Positions 21,385 through 34,442 of a DNA stretch of 64,000 nt are shown here, piece after piece (positions within the stretch are counted from its first letter, which is position 1; each line of letters begins with the position of its first letter). The position numbers were made by a program, and so were the translations under genes. A model generated the notes under the pieces. The model was not told where the DNA came from. It did not search any database and worked only from the letters and a program-made list of their open reading frames with translations. The DNA is from Phoronis australis (lineage: Eukaryota > Phoronida > Phoronidae), in contig NMRA01000216.1 of assembly GCA_002633005.1 (NCBI GenBank), forward strand, positions 468,441 through 532,440, written 5' to 3'.

Positions 21385-21526
21385 TAGCGTGCAAATTATT
21401 TTTTCACAACAAAAAACTTTCGAACAAATATTTTGCACATAGGCACATGCTTGATTAAGGCACATGAGGTGTCCATTTATGTGAACAGGTTGATGTCTAA
21501 AGAAACATTTCCTGCAAACTCTCAAC
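21385..21526 (-). CDS. possible internal exon, cysteine-rich product (unrecognised)
   Basis: The minus strand has an acceptor-like TTTGCAATTTAG just before 21526 and a donor-like GTGAGTGAGG just after 21385. The 142 nt between them are open (1 nt plus 47 codons) and encode a segment with C-x2-C-x14-C-x4-C (CRKC ... CLNQAC), followed by more cysteines. That spacing could bind zinc, but I do not recognise the family. Against it: the region is AT-rich, the open frame runs on past the donor into repeat R9, and no partner exon was found. It could equally be a chance open frame. Confidence 0.3.
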
Positions 21527-21599
21527 CTAAATTGCAAATTATAAACAAGGTTACTTGATGACACTCACACAACCTATTTGACAAATCACACTTTGACGA

Positions 21600-23023
21600 T
21601 CACGAGAAAATAAATTTCATACTGAACATATCGACAGCAAGTTGAATAGTGTCAAAGCCCGTGACTTTATAAAAAGGTGGCCTGCTTTTCCCCATTTGTG
21701 TCGCTTTAATTCATTTGTGGCTGGTGTTGATAGTATGAAAACATTTTACACCAGAGATGTAAACTTACTTAGCTTTTTAAGGCTGTAAATAGGGATGATT
21801 AAATAGAATTGTGCATTGTTGCACATCTTTAGCCCATTTTAGTACTCACAACATTTCCACTTCTACTGTCAGAGTACATTACTCAAATTTCACTTAGGCT
21901 AAAAATTCACCAATTTGGGGCAGTGAAAAATAATTATTTTGTTCTAGGTCAGAGCTTGTCCCAAATTCTAGAAATAGGCAATGTTGGCTGTCCTAAATTC
22001 AAGAATCACCAAAAGGCGGCAAAATCACCAACTCTGTATATTGAAAACAAATAGTCCGAAATTTGAGAAATATGGTGAATACCAAAATTCAGAAACAAGA
22101 AACTTCAATTTTTCAGATAGTTTCAGAGTTCCAAATTTTAAAGAGCGTCCCAAATGGGAAAAATTTTTCCATACAACACAAACTTTGGTCTGATTTTTAT
22201 CAAATGCTTCTCCAACAGACCTTGTGTTATATAAAAGAGAACAGGGTACTTATAAAGTAAAAACATGTTTGCCATCAATTTTAAGTGAAGAGTATAACCT
22301 GCTTATGTACAAGTCAGAATGAATAATGATGTCTAGAACAGGAACCTCAGGCAACTTGCTTCCAGAAGAAATAGTTATGAAGACTCTTGAGATGTACCAT
22401 TTAGAAGCCATAATGACAGTGATCAGTTAAAGAAAGATGAAGTGAAATGCAATAACAGTCATCAAAACGTCATCAAGAACGTTCATTTGATTATTACCAT
22501 GGTAACCACTGGAAATTAATATCTATCACTTTCCAAATTCATACAATTGATTACCAACCAAATCAAATGAAGGGAGAAGACAGACTGCCACGTTCAGACC
22601 TCATCCATCCAACTTATTGGACACAAATCTCAGGCATCAATGAAGAAGAAATATTACCAATTTGTCCTCAAGAGTGAACTTGTCCTAATATTGAAAAAGC
22701 ATTGCTGAGGTTACCTTATTTGTCTAGGCTGACATCAACATTCAAATAAAAGCCTTTTCTCAAATTTTCTAAGCCTTAACATGTAATATACAGTGTTTGT
22801 ACTATCACTTAAATGACTTTTTAAAGAGCTCAAAACTTTTGTTCAACTCAGGGTTGTCATGAATTTAAGGGGAAGCGTATCAACCACAGACTTGAGATAA
22901 TTCAGAGAGACTGGATTTTAATTTTAAAAACTTGATACAAAGGTTCTGTGAATTCAACATTATCAGGAGAAAAGTGATTTTCTGACTCGGCCTCAGTGTG
23001 GAATCCATGAAATCGAACCTGCA
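21600..23023. other. no gene seen
   Basis: AT-rich unassigned DNA. Confidence 0.5.
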
Positions 23024-23569
23024 ACCAGAAGCGTGTTCAATACAGTGAGCGTCCGCGAGCGATTTGAGCACCCTCGTCCTGAACAGCTGTGTTTACGTTA
23101 GCGCTCGCGAGCGTTCGCGAACAACCTCGAGAGCATGTTGCTTAGATTTCCAAGATGGTGCCTGTGAAGACTTCACGTCTGCAACATATGAACCCATTAT
23201 GGTTCTGAAACACGAAAACTAACTTCAAAAGTTGACCAACTCATCCGAAAGTGCGACTTAAATTGCGGGTCGCTGTAGCGAGGAACATTTTCCTCAACGT
23301 AATTTTCGATTCTTGTCATTTCAAGGCCTTCCTGGTTGTTGTCTCGGGCTGCCGATATTAATATTGGCAAAGATTCATCATAGTCATCGCTCAGTACGCC
23401 ATAAGAAGGACTGATAGTGTTAAGCTAATCGCCTAAGACGTTCAACACAATCTGCTTCAGAGTCGCCATACTGGATCGCACAGTGAGCGCTCACAGCTGT
23501 TCAGGAGCTGTTTCTTGTATTTGCTAGTACACGTTAGCGGGCGCTCACTTTGTTGAACATGCTTCTGGT
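23024..23569. mobile_element. 546-bp element with ~34-bp TIRs
   Basis: The left end ACCAGAAGCGTGTTCAA matches the reverse complement of the right end (ACCAGAAGCATGTTCAA). Similarity continues through GTGAGCG and CCGC, and again further in at CCTGAACAGCTGTG. The interior is CpG-rich (GCTCGCGAGCG). No target duplication is clear and no coding sequence is seen. Confidence 0.7.
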
Positions 23570-23631
23570 GTCACAGCCTAACACTCTGCTGGTAGAGCTA
23601 AATCCCACTCAATAAATGATAGGGTATCTTA

Positions 23632-24736
23632 ACAAGGTACCCAAACTTCACGGTTAAGGGACTGCTAAACACAGTGTTGGACGCAAAAACATGACTCACA
23701 TACCTGCAAACCCCATTCACCGACTCAAATACACGGGTCCGGGCTCTCAAAACACGATTCATTCACCTAAAATACAGTCACGGACTCACAAATACGACAC
23801 ATGGACCGCCAAACACAGTTCACTCCCAGGTAAGTAACGTGAAATAGTGATCGCCCATGGGCGTTCATTTGGTGTTACAACTTTCGGTCTCAAGTGACCA
23901 GATAGTGGGGGCGTTTATTCAGAGAATTTCCTCATAAAAGGCCACTCAGCGTCAAGTTTTAGGTGCAAATTCAGTTTTGTGGAACATGTATTAATTCTAA
24001 AAACGAAAAAAGTTTTAGCGAACTGTGCATTTTGTAACATGAAATTTGAAAACAGTTTTAAGTAAGAAATGTCAAAGTCAGGAAACCTCTTAATAAAAAC
24101 TACGACTTTACGTTTACACGCCCTCCTTTTCCGAATAACGTCCGGGCGTTTACTTGGTGCTACTAAAACGCCTAAAATTTTTCATTTTCCGAATACATGC
24201 CCATGGGCTTATCTACAGAGAATCCCGGTATGCAGAAAGGGAATTGAAACAGAGGGTCTATTTACTAGTTTGAACAGTCCAAATACTGTCATTTTGAGAA
24301 GGCAGAAAAATAATGAAAGTCGCAACTCACTCACAGTCAAAACTGAGAATTGATGTTGCAAAAAGATTTTGGACACCAAAAATTGTAGAACAAATAAGCA
24401 GTTTACATAAAAATTAATGTTTATTGTTTCTAATTCACAACAATTACATCACATTACAGACAAACATACGATCAAAATTATATTTAATCTCGCACCCATT
24501 ACACAGCTGTCGAAGCCAATTTCTACATTTTATCCGTAAATCGTGTTTGACAGTCCGTGTGCAGTTTCTACGTGAATGTGAGTCGGTGACCGTGTATTTT
24601 GGGTGAAAGAATCATGTTTGCGACTCCAATCCCAGGTATGTGAGTCAGTGAATGGTGTTTGCAGGAATGCTGGTTTTTGCGTCCGACATCGTGTTTAGCA
24701 GTGCAGTCCGTTAACTGCGTAGTTTAGGTACCTTGT
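23632..24736. mobile_element. 1.1-kb element with long TIRs and TTA target duplication
   Basis: Terminal repeats begin ACAAGGTACC at both ends and stay similar inwards through GGACTGCTAAACAC and GGACGCAAAAAC for more than 60 bp. TTA flanks both sides (23629-23631 and 24737-24739). A 3-bp TTA duplication fits PIF/Harbinger-type elements; TTAA is also present on both sides if the ends are drawn one base differently. The subterminal zones carry degenerate short tandem units (CAAACAC...TTCACCGACTCA). The interior repeats a CGTTTA...TTGGTG / CAGAGAATTnCC block twice. No transposase frame was found. Confidence 0.7.
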
Positions 24737-26660
24737 TTAAGCATATCTAACTATTAAAAGACACCCGACTTGTATCGGGAATGTCTGGCAGACGAGAATT
24801 GGCGACTTGTAATCAACTGGCATAAACCCAACATATTTTGTTGTTTTGCAGCTCTGGTCAAAGCTGAGAACTTCAAGAAGTTTATCTCATCCAACAACCC
24901 CATAAGACCGACATCACTTCGACAACAATCAACAAACACGCGCACTTACCATTCAAAAGTTTTCAGCGACTTAAACCAATCTCACAACCAGTCTCATGTA
25001 GTTCCTTTTTCAAATGAAAGCAAGTAAAAATACCAACTTCGCTTGCTATTTCCAAATGCAGCTATTAGATAATTGCATTTTTACCACTATGCTTTTTTGC
25101 TCTTAACAGTAGAAAAAAAACAATTCAAAAATATCATTCTTCCTCTACTATAATTGAATGCATTTTCAACCAATCTGCTGTGATTCGTTTTCTCAAGCAA
25201 AAAAGTTTGAAAGCACTTATCTTTTCTTGCTACCCACAAATGCCCTCAGACACCATTTTCATCCAGCCTTCGACAAATATGGTACTCCTTTTTAAACCTA
25301 ATCCAATTCTAAATATTTATTCCGCACATGCCCACACACAAATACCTTCAAACAGCTCTGAGCTTCATCCAGACATCTGAAATTGCTCTTTTTAAACCAA
25401 ACAATTCAACTGAACCTCTATCTTGCTCCAGCAATTTCCCAACTTCCTACACACTCTCTGATAAGAATCCTCAACACAACCAGAGCCAACTAAACACTGA
25501 GGCAATTTCAAGCTCATGTCAACTTCAAAGACTGTCAAATGCAAATTAAACACTTGTAAGTCATGACTTAATTACTGTGAATCCTTTAATGCCTTGTTTC
25601 CCAGGTGAGACCCAGGCAAAGCTGAATTTAAATCAACACCCAGGGTGTTTCACTGTTAATTACCTTACTGACAGAGGTACGAAAAATTTACCTGTAGCTA
25701 TATATATCTATATACCTGTATAATCTCAAGTTACGGGATTCAGTCATTTGGTAAATTCACCAGGCGGTGCCTACCTGTAACTTTGTTACTTTGTAAGATA
25801 TGCAAAAAATGAATTCAAAATACTGGGAAATATGAGCACCGAGAAATGGTTTTACCAGTAACTAATAGCTTTTCTTCTAGGCATCCTGGTTTGTTTTGCT
25901 GGGTGTAGAAAACACCACAGCGCACAGCAGGTGCAAAAACTCTGAGGAACAAATATTACAAACTCCACCCAATTTCACTGCACTTTATGCACTTTGACCT
26001 TTCTATGCCTGGATAACGAAAATTGGTGCGTGCCCATCTGAGAGCATAGATTTGGGGGGGGGGGGTTTGTTATCCAATCCAGAATCCAGGAAGTGTCAGG
26101 CAGGAGAGCGTCTGCTCAGTATTTAGCTAGTACCTGAATTGGATACGGTGTTACTTGTTAACAATATCTCAAACCTTATTCACAAAAATTGTCCGTTTTT
26201 ACAATATTTCACAATACCTTATCTTCATTTTCGGGGAACTTCAAATACGAAATATTTACCATGTAGCGAGAAAAAGATTTAGTGCAACCACCTTCAACAG
26301 CATGGAAATTTGTAACTTATCCGAAGTCAAAGGTTACATGGCTGTCACTCAAATCGAATCTCCCCGCGCCAGAGGTATAGAACATTCCGTATGTACCCTC
26401 AATCCTTTCATTCACCAAGTCGCCACGATATTGCGTCAATGAGGTTTACATAGCTTTAACCATCGACTCGACTTCTATTGTCCATTTCGTACTTGGTTTC
26501 TTGATATTCTTCCTGGTGCATGGTGTGTATGCAATGAACTGTTGACCTACTTACTGCCTTTTGACCTAGATAAGTCGAGATACATAAACCCCACATATGA
26601 AATTAAAACATTTTAGTAATAATTAAGTAAATTACACATTACAAATCCGGTTGACACTGC
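24737..26660. other. no gene seen
   Basis: Unassigned. A G-run lies at about 26054-26065. Short open frames at 24770-25027 and 25180-25549 lack splice or family support. Confidence 0.5.
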
Positions 26661-26713
26661 GAGTGAGTCGCGCCACCTATTGGCCACATCATGTGACCTA
26701 ATGAAAGTCCGAA

Positions 26714-26828
26714 AAGATTATTGCCCCCGACCAGAACTCGAACCCAGGACCTCAGTCTGCTATCCGTGTAGACGCTCCAGCCACTGAGCCATCAGGACCA
26801 CCGGTCAAACAAAGAAATCTAATCAGAC
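26714..26828 (-). mobile_element. tRNA-derived SINE, copy 2
   Basis: The minus strand shows the same tRNA-like core as the 12-kb copy: D stem GCTC/GAGC, anticodon stem TCTAC/GCAGA and T loop TTCGAGT, with the same upstream GTCTGATTAGATTTC. Its variable region is three nt longer than in copy 1. Downstream of the core (minus strand) is a CCAATAGGTGGCG word (26671-26683). Confidence 0.75.
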
Positions 26829-26849
26829 TATGTTGGTTGTTAGTGAAAG

Positions 26850-27215
26850 TTATACCCCGTTCATACCAAAGCCAAATACAACTTTTAAAACCGATTCAAA
26901 TGTTAAAACTCTGATCATTGTTTTCATAAGTTGTAACTGCAGCGCCTTGGTTGTTACTCTCTGCGAGGATGCTTTAGGTAATGGTTACATCGGCTGTGAA
27001 CACAGCACTTCCAAAAGTTATAACTCTGTAGGGTGCTGCAGTCAAGTCTCGGAAATAATGACGCACTGAGGTAGTAAGTGGGATCACAAAGCAACAACAC
27101 AACTGTGTAATTATATACCGTAATAGTTGCAACTATTTAAAGAGTTGCAACCCAGTTTCAGAGCTGGTCTGAACTCAGCTTTAATTTCAGTCAACAAGGT
27201 AGTAGGATGACTTCA
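26850..27215 (+). repeat. dispersed repeat R11, copy 2
   Basis: Aligns in order with 2740-3230 (CCCGTTCATACCAAAGCC ... GTTGTAACTGCAGCGC ... TTTCAGTCAACAAGGTA). Confidence 0.6.
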
Positions 27216-27395
27216 AAACGCCATGATATTGCATTACATTGGAAGGGCAATGAGGACTGTGAAGAAAATTGGTGTCATAACACTGCAACATGATTGACAG
27301 CAACTTGGAAGCGTGAGGTTTTCAGGTACCTCAATGTGAGGAGGACATTGGCAGGAAGGGCGGGTCTCCCCATCTACAGAAAAACGAGTTTTGAN

Positions 27396-27545
27396 ATGTG
27401 CTAAATTTCATGAACGTATGTCAAAGGGTTTTGGAGATAGAGCAGCGGACGCCGGACGCCGGACGGACGCCGCCCGGACGGACGGACGGACGGAAAGAGA
27501 TGACGGCATAATGCGTCCACATATAAATATGTGGGCGCATAAAAA
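27396..27545 (+). mobile_element. R1 3' fragment, copy 3
   Basis: Begins right after a single n (27395) and matches the last 150 bp of R1, including the GACGG minisatellite, the terminal hairpin (27513-27538) and the ATAAAAA end. The 5' truncation cannot be interpreted because it coincides with an assembly join. Confidence 0.8.
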
Positions 27546-28471
27546 GGGAAAACATGAAGATGCCTAGCATAAAAGGTTACGACAGAATAAAAAGGTCATC
27601 AAGACTAGTGCTGAACTACCAATAAACAATGCTGGGTTCTTTGAGAGTGCCTCTCCAAGCCTGTTCAGCACTAAATAATACTAAAACTCTTCAAAATGTA
27701 ATAAAAAACAAGCATTTGTGTATTAACTTCTAAGTGCTAGGTGCTTACCCTACATATGGTGACATAATTGATATATTTAGGAATTTACAACTGGTTATCA
27801 CAAACAGTTACACCACTTCAGTTAAGAATGTGGTCATAATCAAATCCTTTGTTGACACAGTTGGTGTGAATGGGGCATTATCTGATAACCCAAGGATGGG
27901 GTAGTGTCAACAGGAATAAGACTCTGGCCAGCTTTTCCTTTTTGACCACTGTCTTGTCTATTGATGCTACTCATTATAAACCCATAGTTGTGGTCACATA
28001 CATGGCATGTCTGAGACTATACCATATCAATGTCTCTCGGGCAAGTTTCCTGTAAATTCTCACAAATTCAGGACACACCACGGTACACAAGTTGTATTTT
28101 ATTAATACATTTTCGTAAATAGCACTTATTAGTATTACATTGTCATATTCAAGTTCTACATCCTACTTACAATTAGACAATTTTGAAAAAGCAAGGGTAT
28201 TCACAACGGTAAAAGCCAGAGTTTGAAAAGTGAGTAAAAGAACAATTTTGGCAATTATTTTTTTATCAGAATAGGTGAGATTTTAGTGAACTTTATTTCA
28301 GGAAAAATAAAAGCAGGGTTTACCAAAAGGTATTAACTTATACACCATCTGGTAATCTTAGAAAAACAGCATGCTGCCAGTTCAACATAAACTTTCATAC
28401 ATTAGTTATGAAATGACCAAATTTAAAAACTAAGTGCTGCTCTCTGTGTCCGGTTGGGAGAATAATACTAG
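27546..28471. other. no gene seen
   Basis: AT-rich unassigned DNA. Confidence 0.5.
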
Positions 28472-28543
28472 GTTCACATGAGTGGCGAAACCACTAGCAG
28501 TTTCACTGGTTAAAATGCTTGTATTTTCGCCAGTATGTGAATT
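28472..28543. repeat. 19-bp stem hairpin
   Basis: 28472-28490 (GTTCACATGAGTGGCGAAA) pairs with 28525-28543 with about three mismatches across a 34-nt loop. It may be a small MITE. Sequences beyond the arms do not show a target duplication. Confidence 0.5.
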
Positions 28544-29185
28544 CGGTGTAAGACACAAAACTAAAATTACCCCCAAAAAACAGAGACCAAAACACAAATG
28601 TTGGATTTGCTATCCAGGAACTTTAATCATAATCAAATTGTCACTAGACTATGACACACGCACCAAACCAGGATGCAAGCAATGAATTTTTAATTGCATA
28701 CCAAAATTTCTCTGTGTTCACATTTCCTGGACACTTATCGTATCCCACACAAAAATCAAGACTAAACGAACACTTTGCTTTTGACGCAGACGCCATGATT
28801 CATATGTGCTCTCTATGCTGGCCACTGATAAAGATTTCATTATAGATGTTTATGATACTCTACAACGCTCTACTAAGTTTAATCACACATAAGCGTAGAG
28901 AGAAATTGCCCCACGAGAAAAAAGACCTGGGGTCTATTTTATCAAAGGTTGTAAAACCAGTTTCAATTTGATATAGTCATGACATCGATTTTAATAAGAA
29001 CAAAATTCATCAATGTGGCTCTTGAAAGGAATCATCGTTAAGTCTGAATGATGAAAAAATGTCAACTTGTGGAGGCACCTGCAAGGTTTTCATTATTCTA
29101 AAAAAGAGCAGTATCGCATCAGCCACCTTAAGTACAAACATTCCCCAGTAGTTTTCCAGTGAGGTGCTTCCTTCTAGTTTTGTTG

Positions 29186-29290
29186 CTCCACATTGCTGAC
29201 ATCATTTTTCCCTCCCTGCTCCACATTGCCAACACCTCTCCCCTCTCCCTGCTCCACACTGCTGACACCCCATCTCCCTCCCTGACCACT
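29186..29290 (+). repeat. ~36-bp CT-rich minisatellite
   Basis: Three to four degenerate units built on CCTGCTCCACATTGCTGACA. Confidence 0.75.
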
Positions 29291-29637
29291 TCTCTATCAT
29301 TTCCTCATTTGTATATCAAACAAAGTTATTAAGAACCCTTGGGAAGACATTTGATGTCTTCCTGGTGGTATGGTATTTCCATATGGCCATTACAGCCCTA
29401 TATTAATTACCCATATTGCATGCCACCTCTTGTAATTCTATTGATTGGACTCATGGCGACAACAATCCATGAGACCTGGCCACAGAAGTCCATGAGACCT
29501 CACACCTGACAATGCGCTCTAATCTCGACACGTGGGGTAACCAGTAATACAGAACTTACCCATAATTCACTGTTTTTAAGTTCAGCACCTGACTCGATAA
29601 TAGCCGCAGTTACATAATCAATTGAAAGTGATCTTAC

Positions 29638-29828
29638 CTGAGTTGTAAATTCAGACGTGTGGAGACAAAAGTCACAGCCTTTTCGAATTTTACATTGAAT
29701 TCAACTTTAGAAGAAGTTGAAACGAAAACAAACAATGCCGCAGAATTTGTCCAAATTGATACGCAGCTGTCCAAGTGATGAACAAGGTCACCATTCTTAA
29801 ATGCATAACACGGCAAAGAGCATCCCAT
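29638..29828 (-). CDS. possible initial coding exon (unrecognised product)
   Basis: On the minus strand an ATG at 29828 opens a 63-codon frame that runs into an excellent donor, AACTCAG|GTAAGATC (donor 29631-29637). The peptide is moderately hydrophobic in the middle (SAALFVFVST) and has no motif I recognise. No in-frame stop lies between the ATG and the donor. No promoter or downstream exon was recognised, so this rests on the donor and the open frame alone. Confidence 0.3.
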
Positions 29829-30561
29829 ACATTTGATATACTAATGAGCCACAAATAATCTTTAAAACAAAAAAGTAAATATGAGATAACGCATATGAGT
29901 TGTGCTTTAAATAACGATCAGTCGGCAAGACACCACAACCATCGGGGGTGGGGGCAATCGCAGGAAATTCACAGTTGTTATGTGCCGTAATCACCCACGC
30001 ACTAGACATTCAACAACACCTTGACACATCAATACTCAAATCAAACAAACCAACAGAGAATTGAATTAAACTGAAACTCGTAAACACATACCCATCACCT
30101 TTTTAACGAAAAGCATCCCTTCGTTATCAGCCATATAGTTAACAATAGGCGACCATAGAAGAATTAAAATGAACAAAACACCTACCACATTTCCATTTGT
30201 ATTTACGTAGCATTTTTCTTCAGTGACATAGTCCCCTGGGACTATCCAGCAACAATGATGTCATAGAAGACAGCAACACAACTTTAAAACATTTTCTCAG
30301 CTGTAAGCAGTTGGCTCCTAGGTGTTCAGTCGTTGGCAAACTTCAACAAAAACACACACAGATAGAGCCACCTCAGCGTTTTCTGTTTCTAGTGTAAACA
30401 ACACTTAGGGTAGGAGGGTGGTGAGTTCACCAACAACCACAATGATGTCAACACCAGCTCCTGCAAATGACCACCACCAACAACCACAACTCCACTCTGG
30501 TATATTTGTCCTAGAGAACTGAGACTGTGAGAGGCATAAACACTTCCTGTCACCCCTGGAT

Positions 30562-30807
30562 TCAACAATTACTCAAACAAGAGACTTTGGTTTGAGAGAT
30601 GAAAAAATGCAGATCACCATCACAAACCTCTACTGTATTGATAGTACGCAGCAGAGAGGCACCAACACTTCTGGAAAGTTCTGAAGTTAACAAGCAGTCT
30701 GATGATGCCCTGAGACTTGAGAAACATGTGCAGTGAACACAAAAAAGACTGAGCGGGACACCAAATTCATTTGCCAGAAGAACTGTCCGCTTTGTGTGGT
30801 GCATCAA
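30562..30807 (-). CDS. open frame of 81 codons, coding status uncertain
   Basis: Starts ATG-ATG at 30807 and ends with TGA. It is cysteine- and serine-rich, with mixed codon use that is more gene-like than its surroundings. No known domain, no signal of splicing, and no homologue that I recognise. Confidence 0.15.
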   Translation of the reverse strand: MMHHTKRTVLLANEFGVPLSLFCVHCTCFSSLRASSDCLLTSELSRSVGASLLRTINTVEVCDGDLHFFISQTKVSCLSNC

Positions 30808-31539
30808 TTAATTAATGAAATTGGTGCAACACTTTTTAACAACTGCTTAACAGACACAAAACTTCCTCTTTAACTGCTGGGGTTTAAATCTATTGATCAC
30901 TCCATATGGCACATCCATCAAGAATCTGACTAGCAGACTCCAATGAGGAAGGCAATAGACAGCCTTTATGGATTTTCCTCAGCTCATCCAATATCAAATG
31001 AAAATAAATCTCGCATTAAAAGCATCTAGCTTAATGCATGCAATCATTAGCGCTGTGGTTACTTGGTAGGAACTGCAGCTAAGACACAGGTTTAGCATGG
31101 ATTCCTCTACACTTGAACGACAACTTAACATTTGTAGCTGGCAAAAGCTAATTTTGCAGGATTTGTCTGCTAACAGGCAGTAAACTCTTGTTGTCTAATA
31201 TTAATGAAAACCAGTTAGGAATTAAGAGTTCTTGCAACTCTAAACTGACTGTTAATTCAATTTTCTGAAAGTCAAATGCCATTCCCAACTACTCCAGGGT
31301 TACAATAAACATTCAGAAGGGAACACACAATTATTTCAGGGTCAACACCCTAAATTCAGAGTATAAACAGAAACAGATTCTGAACACAACACAACTGCAC
31401 AAAAATAAAACACCCGACTCATTTCTTAAGAAATGTACCGTATATCCACTTCAGCTCGTCTTACTTCTCCCCTGATGTCATGAATATGTGAACAAGAGTA
31501 TTCAGTGTTCACCTAAGGTTATACAGTACAACACGAAAG

Positions 31540-31790
31540 TAATCAGACAAAATACCATTTTTCCGTCATGACGACTAATTCCATTAACAGCAAAACTGAC
31601 TGGTAACGTAACTATAAGGGCACAAAATACCAATGCATTATAGAATGGCTGAACCACTTCACTAACTTTCCCGTTAATTCACTTTCATTTTCGGTCATGA
31701 GAGAAGACTTACTCCGTTGATGAATTCGGCTTCCAGCCAGTCGTCATGACGGGGAATTCTGGGTCATTTTGTTTGAATACTTTCAGCTTG
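31540..31790 (+). repeat. dispersed repeat R9, copy 2
   Basis: Second R9 copy, aligned to 21061-21330 by ordered shared words including GATGAATTCGGCTT. Confidence 0.65.
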
Positions 31791-33480
31791 CACTGTAGTT
31801 CAGGTACAGCTCAAGTATTCCATCTTACGCAACCTTTCTTTTAGAAGGACCTAAAATTTCATTATCCCATTTTTATAAAACATTTTAATGTACGATAATT
31901 TCACACAAAAATACTTAAAAAATTCACTTGTTCTTGTTCAAAGATAAAATATATTGTAAAAATGATGAAAATTTCACAAAACTTTAAATGATGCTTGTAC
32001 ATTACAGGCCATGCCAATGATGAATTAAAAAACATCTCGATGCTTGTTTAAGATAAGAATTTTGACGAAATATAGTTCAACTTATCTGCCATATTGATTG
32101 TTGAATTGAAGAAGTTTCAGTTACAACTTATTTACTAAAATGTCTGCTACTGTTTTTAAGTTCTCTATTACTATGGCTACCATTATGCAAGAATTTGAAA
32201 AATAGTGGATTAGGAATACCTGAAGAATAAGAGCAAGCAGTTTTAGAAATAATTTTGAGTGCAAAATTGGCCAGAGATAGCACATCCAAAGGGCCATGTT
32301 GTGACCATCATGCGGGCAATTCATTGATGACCAGACAGAGCAAATATGCACTGACCACAGATACAAGGGTCAGTCAGTTTATAGGCTAATGAAGTCCACC
32401 TCTGTTTTCATAGATTATCCAACAAACACAACCCCCTGAGGCAACATGGGAATGTTCAGAGCACCTATCACTGAAGGATGTAATCTCCATCAACCCAAAA
32501 CATATGCCTTTTACCTACTGACAGGGGTATAATAAATTATTTGTTGTTTTGTCTGAAGTAGAAAAAAATGCACTGCCCAATCCAGTTGTTATCTTATATC
32601 TGGTGATTTTGGTTTAATTGATGCTTTCAAATGTACAATATGGTCACTTGATCATCAGTGTAAAATTGTTGCCATGGAGACACAATGAATTAATTTAATA
32701 ACCTTGTTGGCTTCAGTAGTTGCAAAGTGCTGTAGTTATTTTAGTAAGTTATTTTATTTAGGAAATCTGTTGCCATGTGAAAAGACAAAGACTTATTTCT
32801 GGAATTAGTCATGCATTTCTTTTAGAAGTTATTTTTAAGTTTTAAAGAGTTTATTTTATTACACACGACAGCAACCCCATTCAAATTTTGGGGTGAGGTG
32901 GAGGGGTATTGTGATCATTCTGATAAGCAGTGGTGTAGAGTCATGTCGCCCCATTGTGTGGCTCAGGTAGATTACGCAATGAATGTTGAGACCTATTAAT
33001 AAAGGAACAGCAGAGTTGCAATTCGTGTTATTTCTTTTTTCTTCTGTTGTAATGAACTGATTTTTGCTTTTCTAACTATGAAAAAGTTCAATTTTTAACA
33101 ATAGTTTTGGTTTCTATAGTCTGCAGTGCGCACAATTGTTCGAAAAGAGTTGTCATGAACATGCAGCAGTTATCACAAGACACCCATCCCAGTTCCCATT
33201 CCCCAAACAAAAGACAACAATCATAAAAAAGTCCAGGCACTGAAGTAAGTGTCTATTGTAAACCCAACAGGCTAGAAGCATTCGTAGTTGCTGGTTGGGT
33301 TGCCATGAAGTGTCTAATGAAAGTCAACTTCAGACAACTGATAGCTATCAACAATCTGTTCAAATTAATTTTCCCTGTAATTACTGAGCAAATAATCATG
33401 AGCTAAAAACATCAGACAGAAAGTCTAATTAGCACTAATGATTCACAGCAATAAATCTTAAATTTTTCTTTATATCTCTC
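31791..33480. other. no gene seen
   Basis: AT-rich unassigned DNA. Confidence 0.5.
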
Positions 33481-33590
33481 GGTAATGGTCGGATATAACG
33501 TGCCCTCATTTTGAGAACCAGTTTTCTCCACTGAATAACGGGCTCCAAACTGGTCCTCAAATGAGGGGTACGTTTTATCTGACTATTGCC
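33481..33590. mobile_element. 110-bp palindromic MITE R5, copy 1
   Basis: The first 44 bases (GGTAATGGTCGGATATAACG...) are a close inverted match of the last 44. Almost the whole element is stem. A related copy is at 46666-46773. No clear target duplication. Confidence 0.75.
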
Positions 33591-33708
33591 ATGTCTCACT
33601 ATACGAATAAATCTTCTTCAGTAAAACTTGTGTTATTATCAAATGCAGAACACATAATTTTAGAATTTTTCTCCTAAAACAACTCTAAGGTTTCCCACAA
33701 TACTTATT

Positions 33709-33826
33709 CATGGGCGGCGCACCACAGGCGGCACTTTTTTCAGTGCTCTGGCCCCCATGGTCTATGGGCGAGGCACAACAGGGGGGGGCTATAGCCCTCA
33801 CTTTTTTCAGAGCTGCGCTGCCCACG
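33709..33826 (+). mobile_element. MITE R4, copy 1
   Basis: Starts CATGGGCGGCGCACCA and consists of two ~70-bp tandem units with GGGGGCTATAGCCC and TTTTTTCAG words. Relatives are at 40728-40867 and 50362-50480. The right end seems degenerate. Confidence 0.65.
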
Positions 33827-34442
33827 TGAATCCTCCTGCTTTCATCATCGAATACAACCACACTGTAATGTCGTAATTCCAGAATTTTTTGCCCAGCTGT
33901 AATTCTTTCTAGCAAAAATTTAACTTACTGCAGATTTATTTTTCAGCAAATATAACACGGCTCTCCTTCAAGGAGTATTGGTGCAGACAGTAGAACTTTC
34001 ATTGTATCATACAATTTGTGAGAAATTTGAAGCGTTTTATAGCTTTTGCTGGTTTAAAGACCCAGTTGCATGTGATATTAAGTTATGAGGGCATTTAAAC
34101 ATGTTTTAAACCACCAGTACCCATGGGGTCATTCTAACAAAATCCACAAGCGAATAATCCATAAAATTCCTCACTTCCCATGACACTCTGCCATTTTAAA
34201 TTTGCTGTGAAGTGGGAAGCGAAATTCATTCAGGTATATGTTTGAACTGGAACATTACTCCTTGAGATTCACAGTGAATGAGAGTAACCACCCAGGAATG
34301 CAACAGAATATAAACAAAGTAACAAGGAAAATACTTTAGCAGAGGTATCTGTGTTGTATACTTCACGACATTCACAGGCCACACACATCATTCATAAAAT
34401 GTCCCTGTAAGGAAAATACATCAACAGCTCAAGATTGAGTCT

